NCBI GenBank assembly: GCA_934654835.1
Contig: CAKUGY010000007.1
Span: forward strand, 37,252 to 101,251
Direction of reading: 5' to 3'
Length of the DNA: 64,000 nucleotides
Origin: an uncultured Collinsella sp.
Lineage (GTDB): Bacteria; Actinomycetota; Coriobacteriia; Coriobacteriales; Coriobacteriaceae
This document shows, in pieces, positions 40,962 to 49,781 of the stretch. A program made the position numbers and the translations under genes. A model generated the notes under the pieces. The model had not been told where the DNA came from. It searched no databases and saw only the letters and a program-made list of their open reading frames with translations. Numbering within the stretch: position 1 is the first letter of the stretch; the number at the start of each line of letters is the position of its first letter.

Positions 40962-42374
40962 CTAGCGACGGGCTCGACTGGTCTCGAGCAGCGCAAAGAC
41001 AAACGAGAGCGCCATCGCACAGACAAGCACCAGCGTCGCCGACTGTGCACCGGCCGCGGTCGCCTGTGCCATGGCCGAATCGGCAACACCAGCCTGAGCT
41101 GCATTTACCACGGCGGCAATCACACTGGTACCGATGGCGCCCGAGAGCTGCTGCAGAGTCGTAAACATGGCGTTGCCGTCCGGCTTGACCTCGACGGGCA
41201 AAAAGCGCAACGCACACGTCATGTTGTTGCCGTACATGAGGCCTTGTCCGGAGGCAAACACCGCATATACCAACGCCAGCTGCATCGTCGAGAGACGCAA
41301 GATCGTGGCTGCATACAGACAGGCCGCAAGCAACGAAAGGCCAACACCGAGCATAATGGGAAGCCGAGCACCAAATCGATCAAGAAGCTGACCCGAAAAC
41401 GGGGCCAGAACGGCGCCGACCAAACAGCCCCACAGAAGAATCGAGCCGGCCTCAGTCTGGCCAACATCCAAAACGAGCTGGGCAAAGGAGGGAAGCAGGA
41501 ACGAAAAGCCCAAAACGGTAAACTGCAGCGACACCGCGACGCCCAATCCAAACACATAACCCTGTCGGCCAAAAATATCCAGATTGATCAGAGGGACATC
41601 GCACGAACGCTCTCTACGAACAAAGAGCGCCAGCAGGATGACAAACGCGACAAACAGAACGATGATTACCGGACTCGTCCAGCCAAGATTTGCCCCCTCA
41701 TCGACAGCAAGCACCAAACACGCAAACGACGCGGCAAGACACAGCCATCCCGGAACATCGAACGACTCACGGGAAACCTTATGGCTTTGGCGAATGGAAG
41801 AGATACCCAGCACAAACGCCACGAGCAACAGGGGAAGCAGCGCGGCGAATATCGCACGCCAGCCAAACGTCTCGGAAAGCCATCCGCCCACCGACGGGCC
41901 CACAGCAGGTGCCACGGCCGTGACCAATGAACCGATGCCCATCATAAGGCCCAGGCGCTCCTGGGGCGCCTGCTCGGTAATGATATTGAACATGAGTGGC
42001 AGCGCGACGCCCGTGCCGATTCCCTCGAGCACACGTCCCAGCAATAATGCCGGAAAAACCCGGGCCGTCATACCGCACACGATGCCCGCGATATAGAACG
42101 CCATGGCGAAACAAAAGACGTGCTTGGTTTTAAACCGCCGGTTCAAGAAACCCGATACGGGGACAACGGCGGCAAGCACCAGCAGATATGCCGTGGTGAG
42201 CCACTGAACAGTTGCGGTATTGACCCCAAATTCGCGCATCAGCGTTGGAAACGTGACGTTCATCGCCGTCTCTACGCACACGCCCGAAAATGACATGATG
42301 CCCGTCGCTACGATGGATAGCACGAGCCCGGCATCGAGCTTGCGCTCAAATGCATCGATCCTATTCTCTTGCAT
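40962..42374 (-). CDS. MFS drug-efflux-type transporter (DHA2, 14-helix)
   Basis: 470 residues with about 14 hydrophobic segments, the EmrB/QacA (DHA2) type of proton-driven exporter. Motif C-like GPSVGGWLSETFGWRAIF and the loop FLNRRFKTKHVF are visible. The ATG at 42374 follows GGAAAG; 38 codons of open frame upstream lack conservation or a ribosome site. The substrate is unknown, and no regulator gene lies beside it. Confidence 0.87.
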   Translation of the reverse strand: MQENRIDAFERKLDAGLVLSIVATGIMSFSGVCVETAMNVTFPTLMREFGVNTATVQWLTTAYLLVLAAVVPVSGFLNRRFKTKHVFCFAMAFYIAGIVCGMTARVFPALLLGRVLEGIGTGVALPLMFNIITEQAPQERLGLMMGIGSLVTAVAPAVGPSVGGWLSETFGWRAIFAALLPLLLVAFVLGISSIRQSHKVSRESFDVPGWLCLAASFACLVLAVDEGANLGWTSPVIIVLFVAFVILLALFVRRERSCDVPLINLDIFGRQGYVFGLGVAVSLQFTVLGFSFLLPSFAQLVLDVGQTEAGSILLWGCLVGAVLAPFSGQLLDRFGARLPIMLGVGLSLLAACLYAATILRLSTMQLALVYAVFASGQGLMYGNNMTCALRFLPVEVKPDGNAMFTTLQQLSGAIGTSVIAAVVNAAQAGVADSAMAQATAAGAQSATLVLVCAMALSFVFALLETSRARR

Positions 42375-42512
42375 ACTTTTTTCTTTCCAAAACTCGGAAA
42401 TGCCCTGCGCGCAGGACACGCGGCCGAAGATGTCTCTAGATTCGACCACGGCCATTGTACGAACATTCAAATGAAAGTCAAACCGCAAATCCGACGCTTG
42501 GAATACGCACGC

Positions 42513-42836
42513 TTACCCCACCGTGACAGATTCACCGGTAAAAGTGCTGACCATCAGCAAAACAAAGAACACAAGATAGCTGATGCTCAACAGGTAGGCG
42601 ATGACCAAAAAGATGATCCATCCAACATTGGACTTACCATTGTCACGTCGCTGCTCGCGGGAGCGGTAGAGCCAGATTGTCACGCCAATGGCGACAATCA
42701 GCAACACGAGCGCCGCCGCAGCCAAACCGGCAAGCGCAAACATCATGCCAATGCTTAGCACAACAACCGGAAGCAGTAGCAAACCACACCCGCAACCACC
42801 CGGACTATATACGCCGGATTGCCGACGTCGCTTCAT
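42513..42836 (-). CDS. Small membrane protein of unknown function
   Basis: 107 residues. A basic, glycine/cysteine-rich start (MKRRRQSGVYSPGGCGCG) is followed by two closely spaced hydrophobic segments (about 19-58), a basic loop (YRSREQRRDN), and a further hydrophobic hairpin to the end. No family was recognised. The ATG at 42836 has GGAGTGG before it. It stands alone between the exporter and the HigBA pair. Confidence 0.6.
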   Translation of the reverse strand: MKRRRQSGVYSPGGCGCGLLLLPVVVLSIGMMFALAGLAAAALVLLIVAIGVTIWLYRSREQRRDNGKSNVGWIIFLVIAYLLSISYLVFFVLLMVSTFTGESVTVG

Positions 42837-42865
42837 CGCCACTCCATTCTCAGCGTCTTTGGGCT

Positions 42866-43207
42866 CTACAATGCGATGGCCTGCTGGACAGGAACAATCT
42901 TGTCGAGCTCAGGTTTAATCCGCCTTTTCTCGGCCTCAAGGTCAAACGCCACCTGAGCGCGCAGCCAATAACCATCCGTCAGGCCAAAATAACGGCAAAG
43001 ACGGAGGTCAGTGTCGGCCGTCACACGGCGCCTCCCCAAAATAATCTGCCCGATACGCTGAGCCGGAATCCCGGTCTCCTTAGCAAGGCGATATTGAGAA
43101 ATACCCATGGGAACAAGAAACTCCTCTTTGAGAAGCTCACCAGGAGTCACCGGTGACAGTAAATCAGCCGCAGCCTCCTCATTTATGATAATCGACGATT
43201 TCGACAT
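42866..43207 (-). CDS. higA: HigA-type antitoxin
   Basis: 113 residues. The XRE-type helix-turn-helix of the HigA/VapI group is plain: TPGELLKEEFLVPMGISQYR, then LAKETGIPAQRIGQIILGRR and DTDLRLCRYFGLTDGYWLR. It should neutralise HigB and repress the operon. The gene overlaps the end of the toxin gene by 29 bp if the ATG at 43207 is right. The toxin-first order is the usual one for HigBA. Confidence 0.88.
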   Translation of the reverse strand: MSKSSIIINEEAAADLLSPVTPGELLKEEFLVPMGISQYRLAKETGIPAQRIGQIILGRRRVTADTDLRLCRYFGLTDGYWLRAQVAFDLEAEKRRIKPELDKIVPVQQAIAL

Positions 43208-43460
43208 TCCAAGCCATCCCCTGTCTCCACTCAAAGCAGACCCGATAGCGTTCGTTGACGCGAATACTGTATTGACCGGCACGGTCGCCCTTCAATACTT
43301 CAAGGCGGTTGCCTGGCGGAATGCGAAGATCATCAAGCGAAGCGCAGACCTGCAGTTGGCGGATCTTCCTCAATGCGACCCGCTCAAAAGGAATGAACTT
43401 CCTGACCCGCACACCCATGGCAAAGCGTTCGGTATCTTCATCTTTATAGGATGCAATCAT
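43179..43460 (-). CDS. higB: HigB-type toxin (RelE/ParE fold)
   Basis: 93 residues with the HigB pattern ALRKIRQLQVCASLDDLRIPPG, then LEVLKGDRAGQYSIRVNERYRVCFEW and VEIVDYHK at the end. A ribosome-dependent mRNA endonuclease is expected. It is first gene of the pair, with the promoter presumably in the AT-rich 43461-43561 stretch. Confidence 0.9.
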   Translation of the reverse strand: MIASYKDEDTERFAMGVRVRKFIPFERVALRKIRQLQVCASLDDLRIPPGNRLEVLKGDRAGQYSIRVNERYRVCFEWRQGMAWNVEIVDYHK

Positions 43461-43561
43461 AGTATCGCCTTACGTTAATAACGTCAAACGTTTCTATAGA
43501 CTTACATCTTCATTATATCGTACATCTGTTCGTATTTTCTAGGCAATTACTTCTTTGCCCA

Positions 43562-44749
43562 TTAGGCAAGCGAAAGCAATCGTTTGTAGACATCGAGGCC
43601 TTTGAGCAGGATCTCCTCGTCAAAGAGCATGGTATCGGTATGCAGTGCGCTGGCGGCATAGGCGGGGCAGCCCTCGGTGTCACTCGGATTGTCTTGGCCG
43701 GCAGGCACGCCCGTGCCCAATAAGAAGAACACGCCCGGCAGATGGCGCTGGTAGAACGCGAAATCCTCGGCAATGAGCAGCGGCTCATCCACCAGTTGCA
43801 GCTCGGGCAAGGCAGGCGCGACGCTGGCAAACAGCTCGGGGTCGTTATCGACTGGCGGATAGCCCTCGGCAAAGTCGAGATCATACGTGCAGCCCGTTGC
43901 GGCGCAGGCCTCGTCCAGCACGCGGCGCACACCCTCGCGCGCACGGTCGAACATGTTGTCCGTAAACACGCGCAAGCTGCCGGCGACATGGGCCTCCCCC
44001 GCCACTGCATTGCAAACGGTACCTGCCTGCAGCAAGCCAAACTTACCAATACAGGGTTCTTCGGCACCCAGCTCATCCATCAACTCGCGCTCGGCAACCA
44101 AAAACTTGGCAGCCGCCAGCGCCGCATCGTGCGATTCCTCGGCCGGCACACCGTAAGTCTTGGCGATATGGATGCTCGTACCATGAATGTGGATATGTGT
44201 TTCGCTCGAGCGCGCCAGCAGCGGACCCGGGCAGCTCGCCAGCGTACCGGCAGGCAGATCGGGCCACACGTGAAAGCCGAAGATGTGATCAACCCCAAAG
44301 CGTTCGAACACACCACTCTCGCACACCGTTTTGGCGCCGCCCGTTGTTTCCTCGGCCGGCTGGAACACAAAAAGCACGTTGCGCTTAATAACGCCCGGCT
44401 GCTCACGAATCGTACGGTCGACAAAAGTTGCCGCCGCGAGGGCCATAGCCATGTGCCCGTCGTGGCCGCACGCGTGCATCTTGCCGGGATGCGTCGAGGC
44501 AAAAGCGGCGCCCGTCGTCTCCGCGATGGGCAGGGCGTCCATATCGGCGCGAATCGCCGTGGCATTCGAGGCACCCGTGCCAGCATCGAAGAAAGCGCAC
44601 ACGCAACTAGGGCACGGATGGATCACCTCGCAGGCAAGCGGTGCCAAAACGCCCTCGATATAGGCGATGGTCTGAGGAAGATCGAAGTCGAGCTCCGGAA
44701 TGCGATGCAGATCGCGACGATAGCGACGGAGTTCTTGGAGCTCGGTCAT
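43562..44749 (-). CDS. M20D amidohydrolase, candidate N-acetyl-diaminopimelate deacetylase
   Basis: 395-residue metallo-amidohydrolase. Metal ligands are in HACGHDGHMA, PAEETTGGAK and the late ALHTDTMLFDEE region. The N-terminal RRYRRDLHRIPELDFDLPQT is typical of the YkuR/AmhX/hippuricase group. It is divergent from the lysine/DAP operon, which contains dapH. The acetylase branch needs exactly this kind of enzyme to remove the acetyl group from N-acetyl-LL-DAP, so that role is the best guess. A general aminoacylase remains possible. The ATG at 44749 follows AAAGGA. Confidence 0.83.
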   Translation of the reverse strand: MTELQELRRYRRDLHRIPELDFDLPQTIAYIEGVLAPLACEVIHPCPSCVCAFFDAGTGASNATAIRADMDALPIAETTGAAFASTHPGKMHACGHDGHMAMALAAATFVDRTIREQPGVIKRNVLFVFQPAEETTGGAKTVCESGVFERFGVDHIFGFHVWPDLPAGTLASCPGPLLARSSETHIHIHGTSIHIAKTYGVPAEESHDAALAAAKFLVAERELMDELGAEEPCIGKFGLLQAGTVCNAVAGEAHVAGSLRVFTDNMFDRAREGVRRVLDEACAATGCTYDLDFAEGYPPVDNDPELFASVAPALPELQLVDEPLLIAEDFAFYQRHLPGVFFLLGTGVPAGQDNPSDTEGCPAYAASALHTDTMLFDEEILLKGLDVYKRLLSLA

Positions 44750-44892
44750 ACAGGATCCTTTCGTGGGACACGTCCATTCACGCATATTGTGACGCAGCTT
44801 TGTGGCGCGCATGTTTCTAGCATAACGCTGCATTTTTTAAACGTTATATACGAATACTCTTGTTTGGTAAAGTGTAACGTGGTAGGGTCTTT

Positions 44893-45060
44893 ACCACTTG
44901 ATAGAGGCGCGGGCACGAAGAGCCGCGGGCGAGTCGGCAGACTTTGACCCCGCGGGGAGGCGAAACCCGCCGAACTGGGTTTTTCGGGCACGAACGACCT
45001 GGTGGGCCTGCGGGAAACACCCGCAGGACTGTCTGCAGCAATGCGGGAGCGCTATCCGGA
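44893..45060 (+). promoter_or_regulatory. Lysine riboswitch (L box)
   Basis: The conserved core of the lysine aptamer can be read in order: TTGATAGAGGCGCGG near 44898, GGGGAGGCGAAACCCGCCGAA near 44953, CTGGTGGGCCTGC near 44998, GGACTGTCTGCAGC, then GGGAGCGCTATC at 45045-45056. GATAG and CTATC pair as P1. A downstream GGATAGCG (45107-45114) can compete for the 3' strand of P1. It precedes lysA-dapA by about 70 bp and should lower expression when lysine is plentiful. The rest of the 378-bp gap 44750-45127 holds the two divergent promoters. Confidence 0.88.
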
Positions 45061-45127
45061 CATTGGGTCCACGCTATGCGGATTCGATGCGCCGATGGCG
45101 CCGTCTGGATAGCGAGGTTTACGGGAC

Positions 45128-47437
45128 ATGGCATTGACCCCCAACGAGGCATATGCGACCAAGCGGCCGTTTGTGGACAAGGAGGCGCTCGAGCATATCG
45201 TCGAGCAGTTCCCTACGCCGTTTCATCTATACGACGAGGCGGGCATCCGCCGCAACATGCAAGAGGTACGTGACGCCTTTGCGTGGAACCCGGGGTTTAA
45301 GGAGTACTTTGCCGTCAAGGCCAATCCCAATCCGGCACTTATCTCCATTCTCAACGAATACGGCTGCGGTTGCGACTGCTCGAGCTATACCGAGCTCATG
45401 ATCGCCCGCTCGCTGGGCATCACCGGCCACGACATCATGTTTTCTTCCAACGACACGCCGGCGGCGGACTTTGAGCTTGCCGATAAGCTGGGCGCCATCG
45501 TCAATTTCGACGACATCAGCCACATCGAGTTCTTTGAGCGCGTCGCGGGCCCCATCCCCAAGACGGTCAGCTGCCGCTTTAACCCGGGCGGTCTGTTCCA
45601 GCTTTCCAACGGCATTATGGACAACCCGGGCGATTCCAAGTACGGCATGACCACCGAGCAGCTCTTTGATGCCTTCCGCACGCTCAAGGCCAAAGGCGCC
45701 GAGAATTTTGGCATCCATGCCTTCCTTGCCAGCAACACCGTCACCAACGATTACTACCCCAAGCTCGCGCGTATCCTCTTTGAGCTTGCCGTGCGCTTGG
45801 AGCGCGAGACGGGCGCACATGTCGCCTTCATTAACCTGTCCGGCGGCGTGGGTATCCCCTACCTGCCCGAGCAGCAGGCCAACGACATCCACGCCATCGG
45901 CGAGGGCGTGCACGCGGCCTACGACGAGATCCTGGTTCCCGCCGGCATGGGCGATGTGGCGATCTGCACCGAGATGGGCCGCTTTATGATGGGCCCCTAC
46001 GGGTGCCTGGTCACCAAGGCCATCCACGAAAAGCAGATCTACAAGGACTATATCGGCGTGGATGCAAGTGCCGTCGACCTCATTCGTCCCGCCATGTATG
46101 GCGCTTACCACCACGTTACGGTGATGGGCCAGCCGGGCGGCCCCGACAAAACTGCAGCCCCTGTCACGAACACGTACGACATCACGGGCAACCTGTGCGA
46201 GAACAATGACAAGTTCGCCATCGACCGCGAGCTGCCGCAGATCGATATGGGCGACCTGCTCGTGATTCACGATACGGGCGCACATGGCTACTCCATGGGC
46301 TACAACTACAACGGACGTCTGCGCTCTGCCGAAGTATTGCTGCGCCCCGACGGCTCGGCCGACCTCATTCGACGCGCCGAGCGCCCGGGCGACTACTTTG
46401 CCACGCTCGACGTGCTGCCATGCGGCCGCGAGCTGCTGGCCAAGTCGCGCGCCGATGCCGCCCGCCGTCGTGCTCAGGACGAGCGCCTGGCGGTTGCCGC
46501 CCAATGGAACAAACGCATCCAGATCGCAGAAGCGAAGGAGAAGAATATGGATGTCCGCAATCTCGAGGGCTCGATCGTCGCCCTCGTCACGCCGTTTAAA
46601 AAGGACGGCAGCGTCGACTTTGACGCGCTCGAGCGCCTTATTGATTTCCATCTGCAGAATGGCACCGACGCCATCCTCACCTTGGGCACCACCGGCGAAA
46701 GCGCCACGATGACCGATGACGAGGACAACTCCGTTGTCGCCGCCGTGGTCAAGCAGGTCGCAGGCCGTATCCCCGTCATCGCCGGCTCGGGCTCCAACTC
46801 CACACAGACGATGCTCACCAAGTCGCTCACCTACCAGGGCCTGGGCGCCGACGGCCTGCTGCTTATTACCCCTTACTACAACAAGTCCAACGAAGAGGGC
46901 ATCTACCAGCACTTTAAGACCGTGGCCGACGCTGTGGACATCCCCTGTATCCTGTACAACATCCCCGGCCGTTGCGGTTGCGGTATCAGCGAGCGCAACG
47001 TTGAGCGCTTGGCCGCGCACCCTAACATCATGGGCATCAAGGAGGCCTCGGGTAACGTCGCCTATGCCGCAAAGATTGCGCACCTGCTGTCCGACGACTT
47101 CCGCATGTATTCGGGCGAGGACGCGCTGACCGTACCGCTCATGAGCCTGGGCGCCTCGGGCACCATCAGCGTGTGGGCCGATGTTCAGCCGCAACTCGTG
47201 CACGACATGTGCCGCGCCTACCTGGACGGCGACGTGGAGCGCGCCCGCGACATCCAGATTGCCGGCCAGCCGCTCATCAACGCCCTCTTTAGCGAGGTCA
47301 ACCCCATCCCCGTTAAGGAAGCGCTCGCCCAGATGGGCATGATCGAGGCCAACTATCGCATGCCGCTGTGCCCCATGGCAGACGACACGCGCGCCACACT
47401 TACCGATGCTCTGAAGGGAGCTGGTCTGCTTGATTAA
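45128..47437 (+). CDS. lysA-dapA: Fused diaminopimelate decarboxylase / dihydrodipicolinate synthase
   Basis: One 769-codon frame. Residues 1 to about 410 are diaminopimelate decarboxylase (last step to lysine): PLP lysine in YFAVKANPNPAL, SGGVGIPY, and NLCENND near the active-site cysteine. About 60 helical residues link it to dihydrodipicolinate synthase (first step of the branch), with TTGESATM, LYNIPGRCG and the Schiff-base lysine in GIKEASGN. Met474 (46547) has its own AAGGAG six bases upstream and begins a normal-length 296-residue DapA, so free DapA may be made as well as the fusion. The operon runs on into dapB and dapH. Confidence 0.93.
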   Translation: MALTPNEAYATKRPFVDKEALEHIVEQFPTPFHLYDEAGIRRNMQEVRDAFAWNPGFKEYFAVKANPNPALISILNEYGCGCDCSSYTELMIARSLGITGHDIMFSSNDTPAADFELADKLGAIVNFDDISHIEFFERVAGPIPKTVSCRFNPGGLFQLSNGIMDNPGDSKYGMTTEQLFDAFRTLKAKGAENFGIHAFLASNTVTNDYYPKLARILFELAVRLERETGAHVAFINLSGGVGIPYLPEQQANDIHAIGEGVHAAYDEILVPAGMGDVAICTEMGRFMMGPYGCLVTKAIHEKQIYKDYIGVDASAVDLIRPAMYGAYHHVTVMGQPGGPDKTAAPVTNTYDITGNLCENNDKFAIDRELPQIDMGDLLVIHDTGAHGYSMGYNYNGRLRSAEVLLRPDGSADLIRRAERPGDYFATLDVLPCGRELLAKSRADAARRRAQDERLAVAAQWNKRIQIAEAKEKNMDVRNLEGSIVALVTPFKKDGSVDFDALERLIDFHLQNGTDAILTLGTTGESATMTDDEDNSVVAAVVKQVAGRIPVIAGSGSNSTQTMLTKSLTYQGLGADGLLLITPYYNKSNEEGIYQHFKTVADAVDIPCILYNIPGRCGCGISERNVERLAAHPNIMGIKEASGNVAYAAKIAHLLSDDFRMYSGEDALTVPLMSLGASGTISVWADVQPQLVHDMCRAYLDGDVERARDIQIAGQPLINALFSEVNPIPVKEALAQMGMIEANYRMPLCPMADDTRATLTDALKGAGLLD
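46535..46549 (+). promoter_or_regulatory. Internal ribosome site and start for free DapA
   Basis: AAGGAG at 46535-46540 lies 6 bp before an in-frame ATG at 46547, exactly where the DapA homology begins. No stop codon separates it from the LysA part. Confidence 0.65.
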
Positions 47438-48170
47438 AACCGTCATTATGGGAACGGGCCGCATGGGCTCACTCATCCGCACCACCGCCGAGGGCATTGT
47501 CGATGCCGCCGGTCAGCCCGTCTTTGATATCGTCGCCCAGATCGGCTTTGATCTGACCGAGCTCGAGAGCGCCCCGGCGGCTGACGTGATCATCGACTTC
47601 TCGAACGTCGTGACCTTCGACGCCGTCGTCGCCTATGTCGAGCGCACGGGTGCCGCGCTCGTTTCCGGCACCACGGGCTACACGCCCGAGCAGATGGACC
47701 GTCTGCGCGAGCTGGGCCAGAACGCCCGCGTCATGCACTCGGGCAACTACTCCATCGGTATCGCCGCCCTGCGCCATCTGGTCGCCCAGGCCACACGCGA
47801 GCTGCCCGGCTTTGACTGCGAGATCGTCGAGACCCACCACAATCAAAAGGTCGACGCCCCCAGTGGCACCGCCAAGCTCCTGCTCGACGCCGTGGTCGAG
47901 GCCGAGCCCGAGGCTGGCTATCACCCCGTCTACGGCCGTGAGGGCATGTGTGGCGCGCGCGACCCCAAAGAAATCGGCATGCACTCGCTGCGCGGCGGCA
48001 CCGTCGCCGGCGTGCACGAGGTTGGTTTCTTTGGCCAGGACGAAGAGGTCACACTCACGCACCGCGCCACGAGCCGACAGATCTTCGTCAACGGCGCCCT
48101 GGCGGCCGCCCAGAAGCTCGTCGTCCGCGACCCCGGCTTCTACACCTTCGACCAGGTCATGTTTGCCTAA
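47430..48170 (+). CDS. dapB: 4-hydroxy-tetrahydrodipicolinate reductase
   Basis: NAD(P)H-dependent second enzyme of the DAP branch, 246 residues. GTGRMGSLI is the nucleotide loop, and ETHHNQKVDAPSGTAKLLLD is the catalytic signature. It begins at a TTG that overlaps the end of the LysA-DapA frame by 8 bp, with AAGGGAG upstream, so translation is coupled. Confidence 0.96.
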   Translation: MIKTVIMGTGRMGSLIRTTAEGIVDAAGQPVFDIVAQIGFDLTELESAPAADVIIDFSNVVTFDAVVAYVERTGAALVSGTTGYTPEQMDRLRELGQNARVMHSGNYSIGIAALRHLVAQATRELPGFDCEIVETHHNQKVDAPSGTAKLLLDAVVEAEPEAGYHPVYGREGMCGARDPKEIGMHSLRGGTVAGVHEVGFFGQDEEVTLTHRATSRQIFVNGALAAAQKLVVRDPGFYTFDQVMFA

Positions 48171-48209
48171 CCAATCATTAACCAAGCCCACGTAAAGGAG
48201 AAACAGCAT

Positions 48210-48929
48210 ATGAGCAACGCAGCCGAGATGGATGCACAGGAGATTATCAACTACATCGCCACCGCGCCCAAGAAGACGCCCGTCAAGCTGTATGTGCGCG
48301 AGAAGCCCGGCATGAAGGTTGCCTGGGGCGACGCACACGTCTACGGCGGCCGCCGCGGCAAGACCGTCTTTGGTGACTGGGATGAGCTCAAGGCCATCCT
48401 CGACGCCAATGCCGATTCCATCGACTACTACGACGTCGAGAACGACTGCCGCAACTCCGCCGTTCCCATGCTCGACCTTAAGGGCATCAACGCCCGCATC
48501 GAGCCGGGCGCGATCATCCGCGACCGCGTCGAGATTGGCGACCGCGCCGTCATCATGATGGGCGCCATCATCAACATCGGCTCTGTCATTGGCGAGGGCT
48601 CCATGATCGATATGGGTGCCGTGCTAGGCGGCCGCGCCACCGTGGGCAAGAATTGCCACATCGGCGCCGGCACCGTGCTGGCAGGCGTCGTTGAGCCCGC
48701 GAGCGCCACGCCCGTCATCATCGAAGACGATGTCATGATTGGCGCCAACGCCGTGGTCCTGGAGGGCGTGCGCGTGGGCAAGGGCGCCGTCGTGGCAGCC
48801 GGTGCCGTATGCGTCGCGGACGTCCCCGCCGGTGCCGTCGTGGCCGGCGTTCCCGCCCGCGTCATCAAGATGCGCGACGCCCAGACCGACAGCAAGACCG
48901 GCCTCGAGGAAGGCTTGCGTCAGCTGTAG
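48210..48929 (+). CDS. dapH: Tetrahydrodipicolinate N-acetyltransferase
   Basis: 239 residues. An alpha/beta N-terminal part is followed by a left-handed beta-helix of hexapeptide repeats (from IEPGAIIRDRVEIGDRAVIM to VVAAGAVCVADVPAGAVVAGVPARV). It transfers acetyl from acetyl-CoA to tetrahydrodipicolinate, which marks this organism's DAP route as the acetylase branch. The ATG follows AAAGGAG. Last gene of the lysine-riboswitch operon. Confidence 0.95.
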   Translation: MSNAAEMDAQEIINYIATAPKKTPVKLYVREKPGMKVAWGDAHVYGGRRGKTVFGDWDELKAILDANADSIDYYDVENDCRNSAVPMLDLKGINARIEPGAIIRDRVEIGDRAVIMMGAIINIGSVIGEGSMIDMGAVLGGRATVGKNCHIGAGTVLAGVVEPASATPVIIEDDVMIGANAVVLEGVRVGKGAVVAAGAVCVADVPAGAVVAGVPARVIKMRDAQTDSKTGLEEGLRQL

Positions 48930-48968
48930 AGACGCGTCAGTCTGCAGTGCAATTCGATTCCAAGCAAG

Positions 48969-49007
48969 AAGGCCGAAGCCCAATTTGGGGCTTCGGCCTT
49001 TCTTTAT
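48969..49007. terminator. Bidirectional terminator between dapH and the toxin gene
   Basis: A perfect 13-bp stem (48969-48981 with 48988-49000) is followed by TCTTTAT on the plus strand. It serves dapH; on the minus strand it could also end the toxin-antitoxin transcript. Confidence 0.85.
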
Positions 49008-49348
49008 CTCAGAGTTCCGTCGTATTCGACCATGGCTGGTCGCTTTGACAGGCGCTCTGCGGCCGTCTTGTAGACTTCGGAACGGTCGCGCCGACCTATT
49101 GCAACGATCTCGGCAATCTCAACCGTTCCGTCCTCTCGAATTCGAAATACCATTCGGAGTCCTGCTTTTCGCCATTTAATCTTTTTGCAGCCGGCAAGCA
49201 CACCGTGAAGCGGCGTTCCGATTTCATCGGCACGCGTCTTTAATTTTGCGACTGCAATACGGACGAGCCTTCGCTGAGATCCATCGAGTTTTTGATATTC
49301 CTTCTCGACGTCTCGGTTCAAAAAGCCGACAACAAAGTGCCCGCTCAT
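49004..49348 (-). CDS. RelE/ParE-family toxin
   Basis: 114 residues. The RelE-like pattern is seen in GVLAGCKKIKWRKAGLRMVFRI, then VEIAEIVAIGRRDRSEVYKTAAERL, with basic residues suited to binding mRNA at the ribosome. It overlaps the upstream antitoxin gene by 4 bp (ATGA), the normal arrangement for an antitoxin-first pair. An mRNA interferase is likely; a gyrase-targeting ParE cannot be excluded. Confidence 0.83.
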   Translation of the reverse strand: MSGHFVVGFLNRDVEKEYQKLDGSQRRLVRIAVAKLKTRADEIGTPLHGVLAGCKKIKWRKAGLRMVFRIREDGTVEIAEIVAIGRRDRSEVYKTAAERLSKRPAMVEYDGTLR

Positions 49349-49695
49349 TCGAAAAGATCCTCGTCGGAAATCGCATCAGGATCCATCGATTCGAACTCCT
49401 TGAGTTCCTCTGGAGTCAGAGCATCCTCAAACGGAACAAACTCGTGCGGTCCATTTTTGATTCGATCCGCCGCGATGCGATCAAGCTCAAGTTCGCGAAG
49501 GTACTGTAGGGCGCCGTACATTTCCTCATAGGCGGCGTAGTCGATAATCACGGTATCGATGTCGTTATGATCGGCGATAAACTGCGGCGCGCGCTTAGCA
49601 CGCTTGCGAACGGCAGATAAGGACTTGCTCGCTTCGGTAGCAGAAACTACCTGATCTTTTGTAAACACCGGCTTTTCCAGAACAAGTGGGGACAT
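49345..49695 (-). CDS. Phd/YefM-like antitoxin with acidic tail
   Basis: 116 residues. The first half (FTKDQVVSATEASKSLSAVRKRA, then IDTVIIDYAAYEEM) has the prevent-host-death antitoxin fold that binds DNA. The second half is acidic (PFEDALTPEELKEFESMDPD) and should wrap the toxin. The ATG at 49695 follows GGAGG. A 38-bp palindrome just upstream is its probable operator. Confidence 0.83.
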   Translation of the reverse strand: MSPLVLEKPVFTKDQVVSATEASKSLSAVRKRAKRAPQFIADHNDIDTVIIDYAAYEEMYGALQYLRELELDRIAADRIKNGPHEFVPFEDALTPEELKEFESMDPDAISDEDLFE

Positions 49696-49716
49696 TTGTA
49701 CCTCCAAAAAATAATC

Positions 49717-49754
49717 TGGATTATATTTCAAAGTATACTTCAAAATATAATCCA
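49717..49754 (-). promoter_or_regulatory. 38-bp palindromic operator of the toxin-antitoxin pair
   Basis: 17 of 19 base pairs match in a near-perfect palindrome centred on AAGTATACTT, with ATTATATTT/AAATATAAT arms. It overlaps the AT-rich promoter 21 bp before the antitoxin ATG. Two inner and two outer half-sites suggest a tetrameric or cooperative repressor complex. Confidence 0.75.
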
Positions 49755-49781
49755 TATTTCTCTTCGGAAGAAACTATTGCC

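Noticed and set aside
45227..47497. 756-codon minus-strand frame opposite lysA-dapA
   Set aside because: Antisense shadow; it also crosses the well-defined dapB start.
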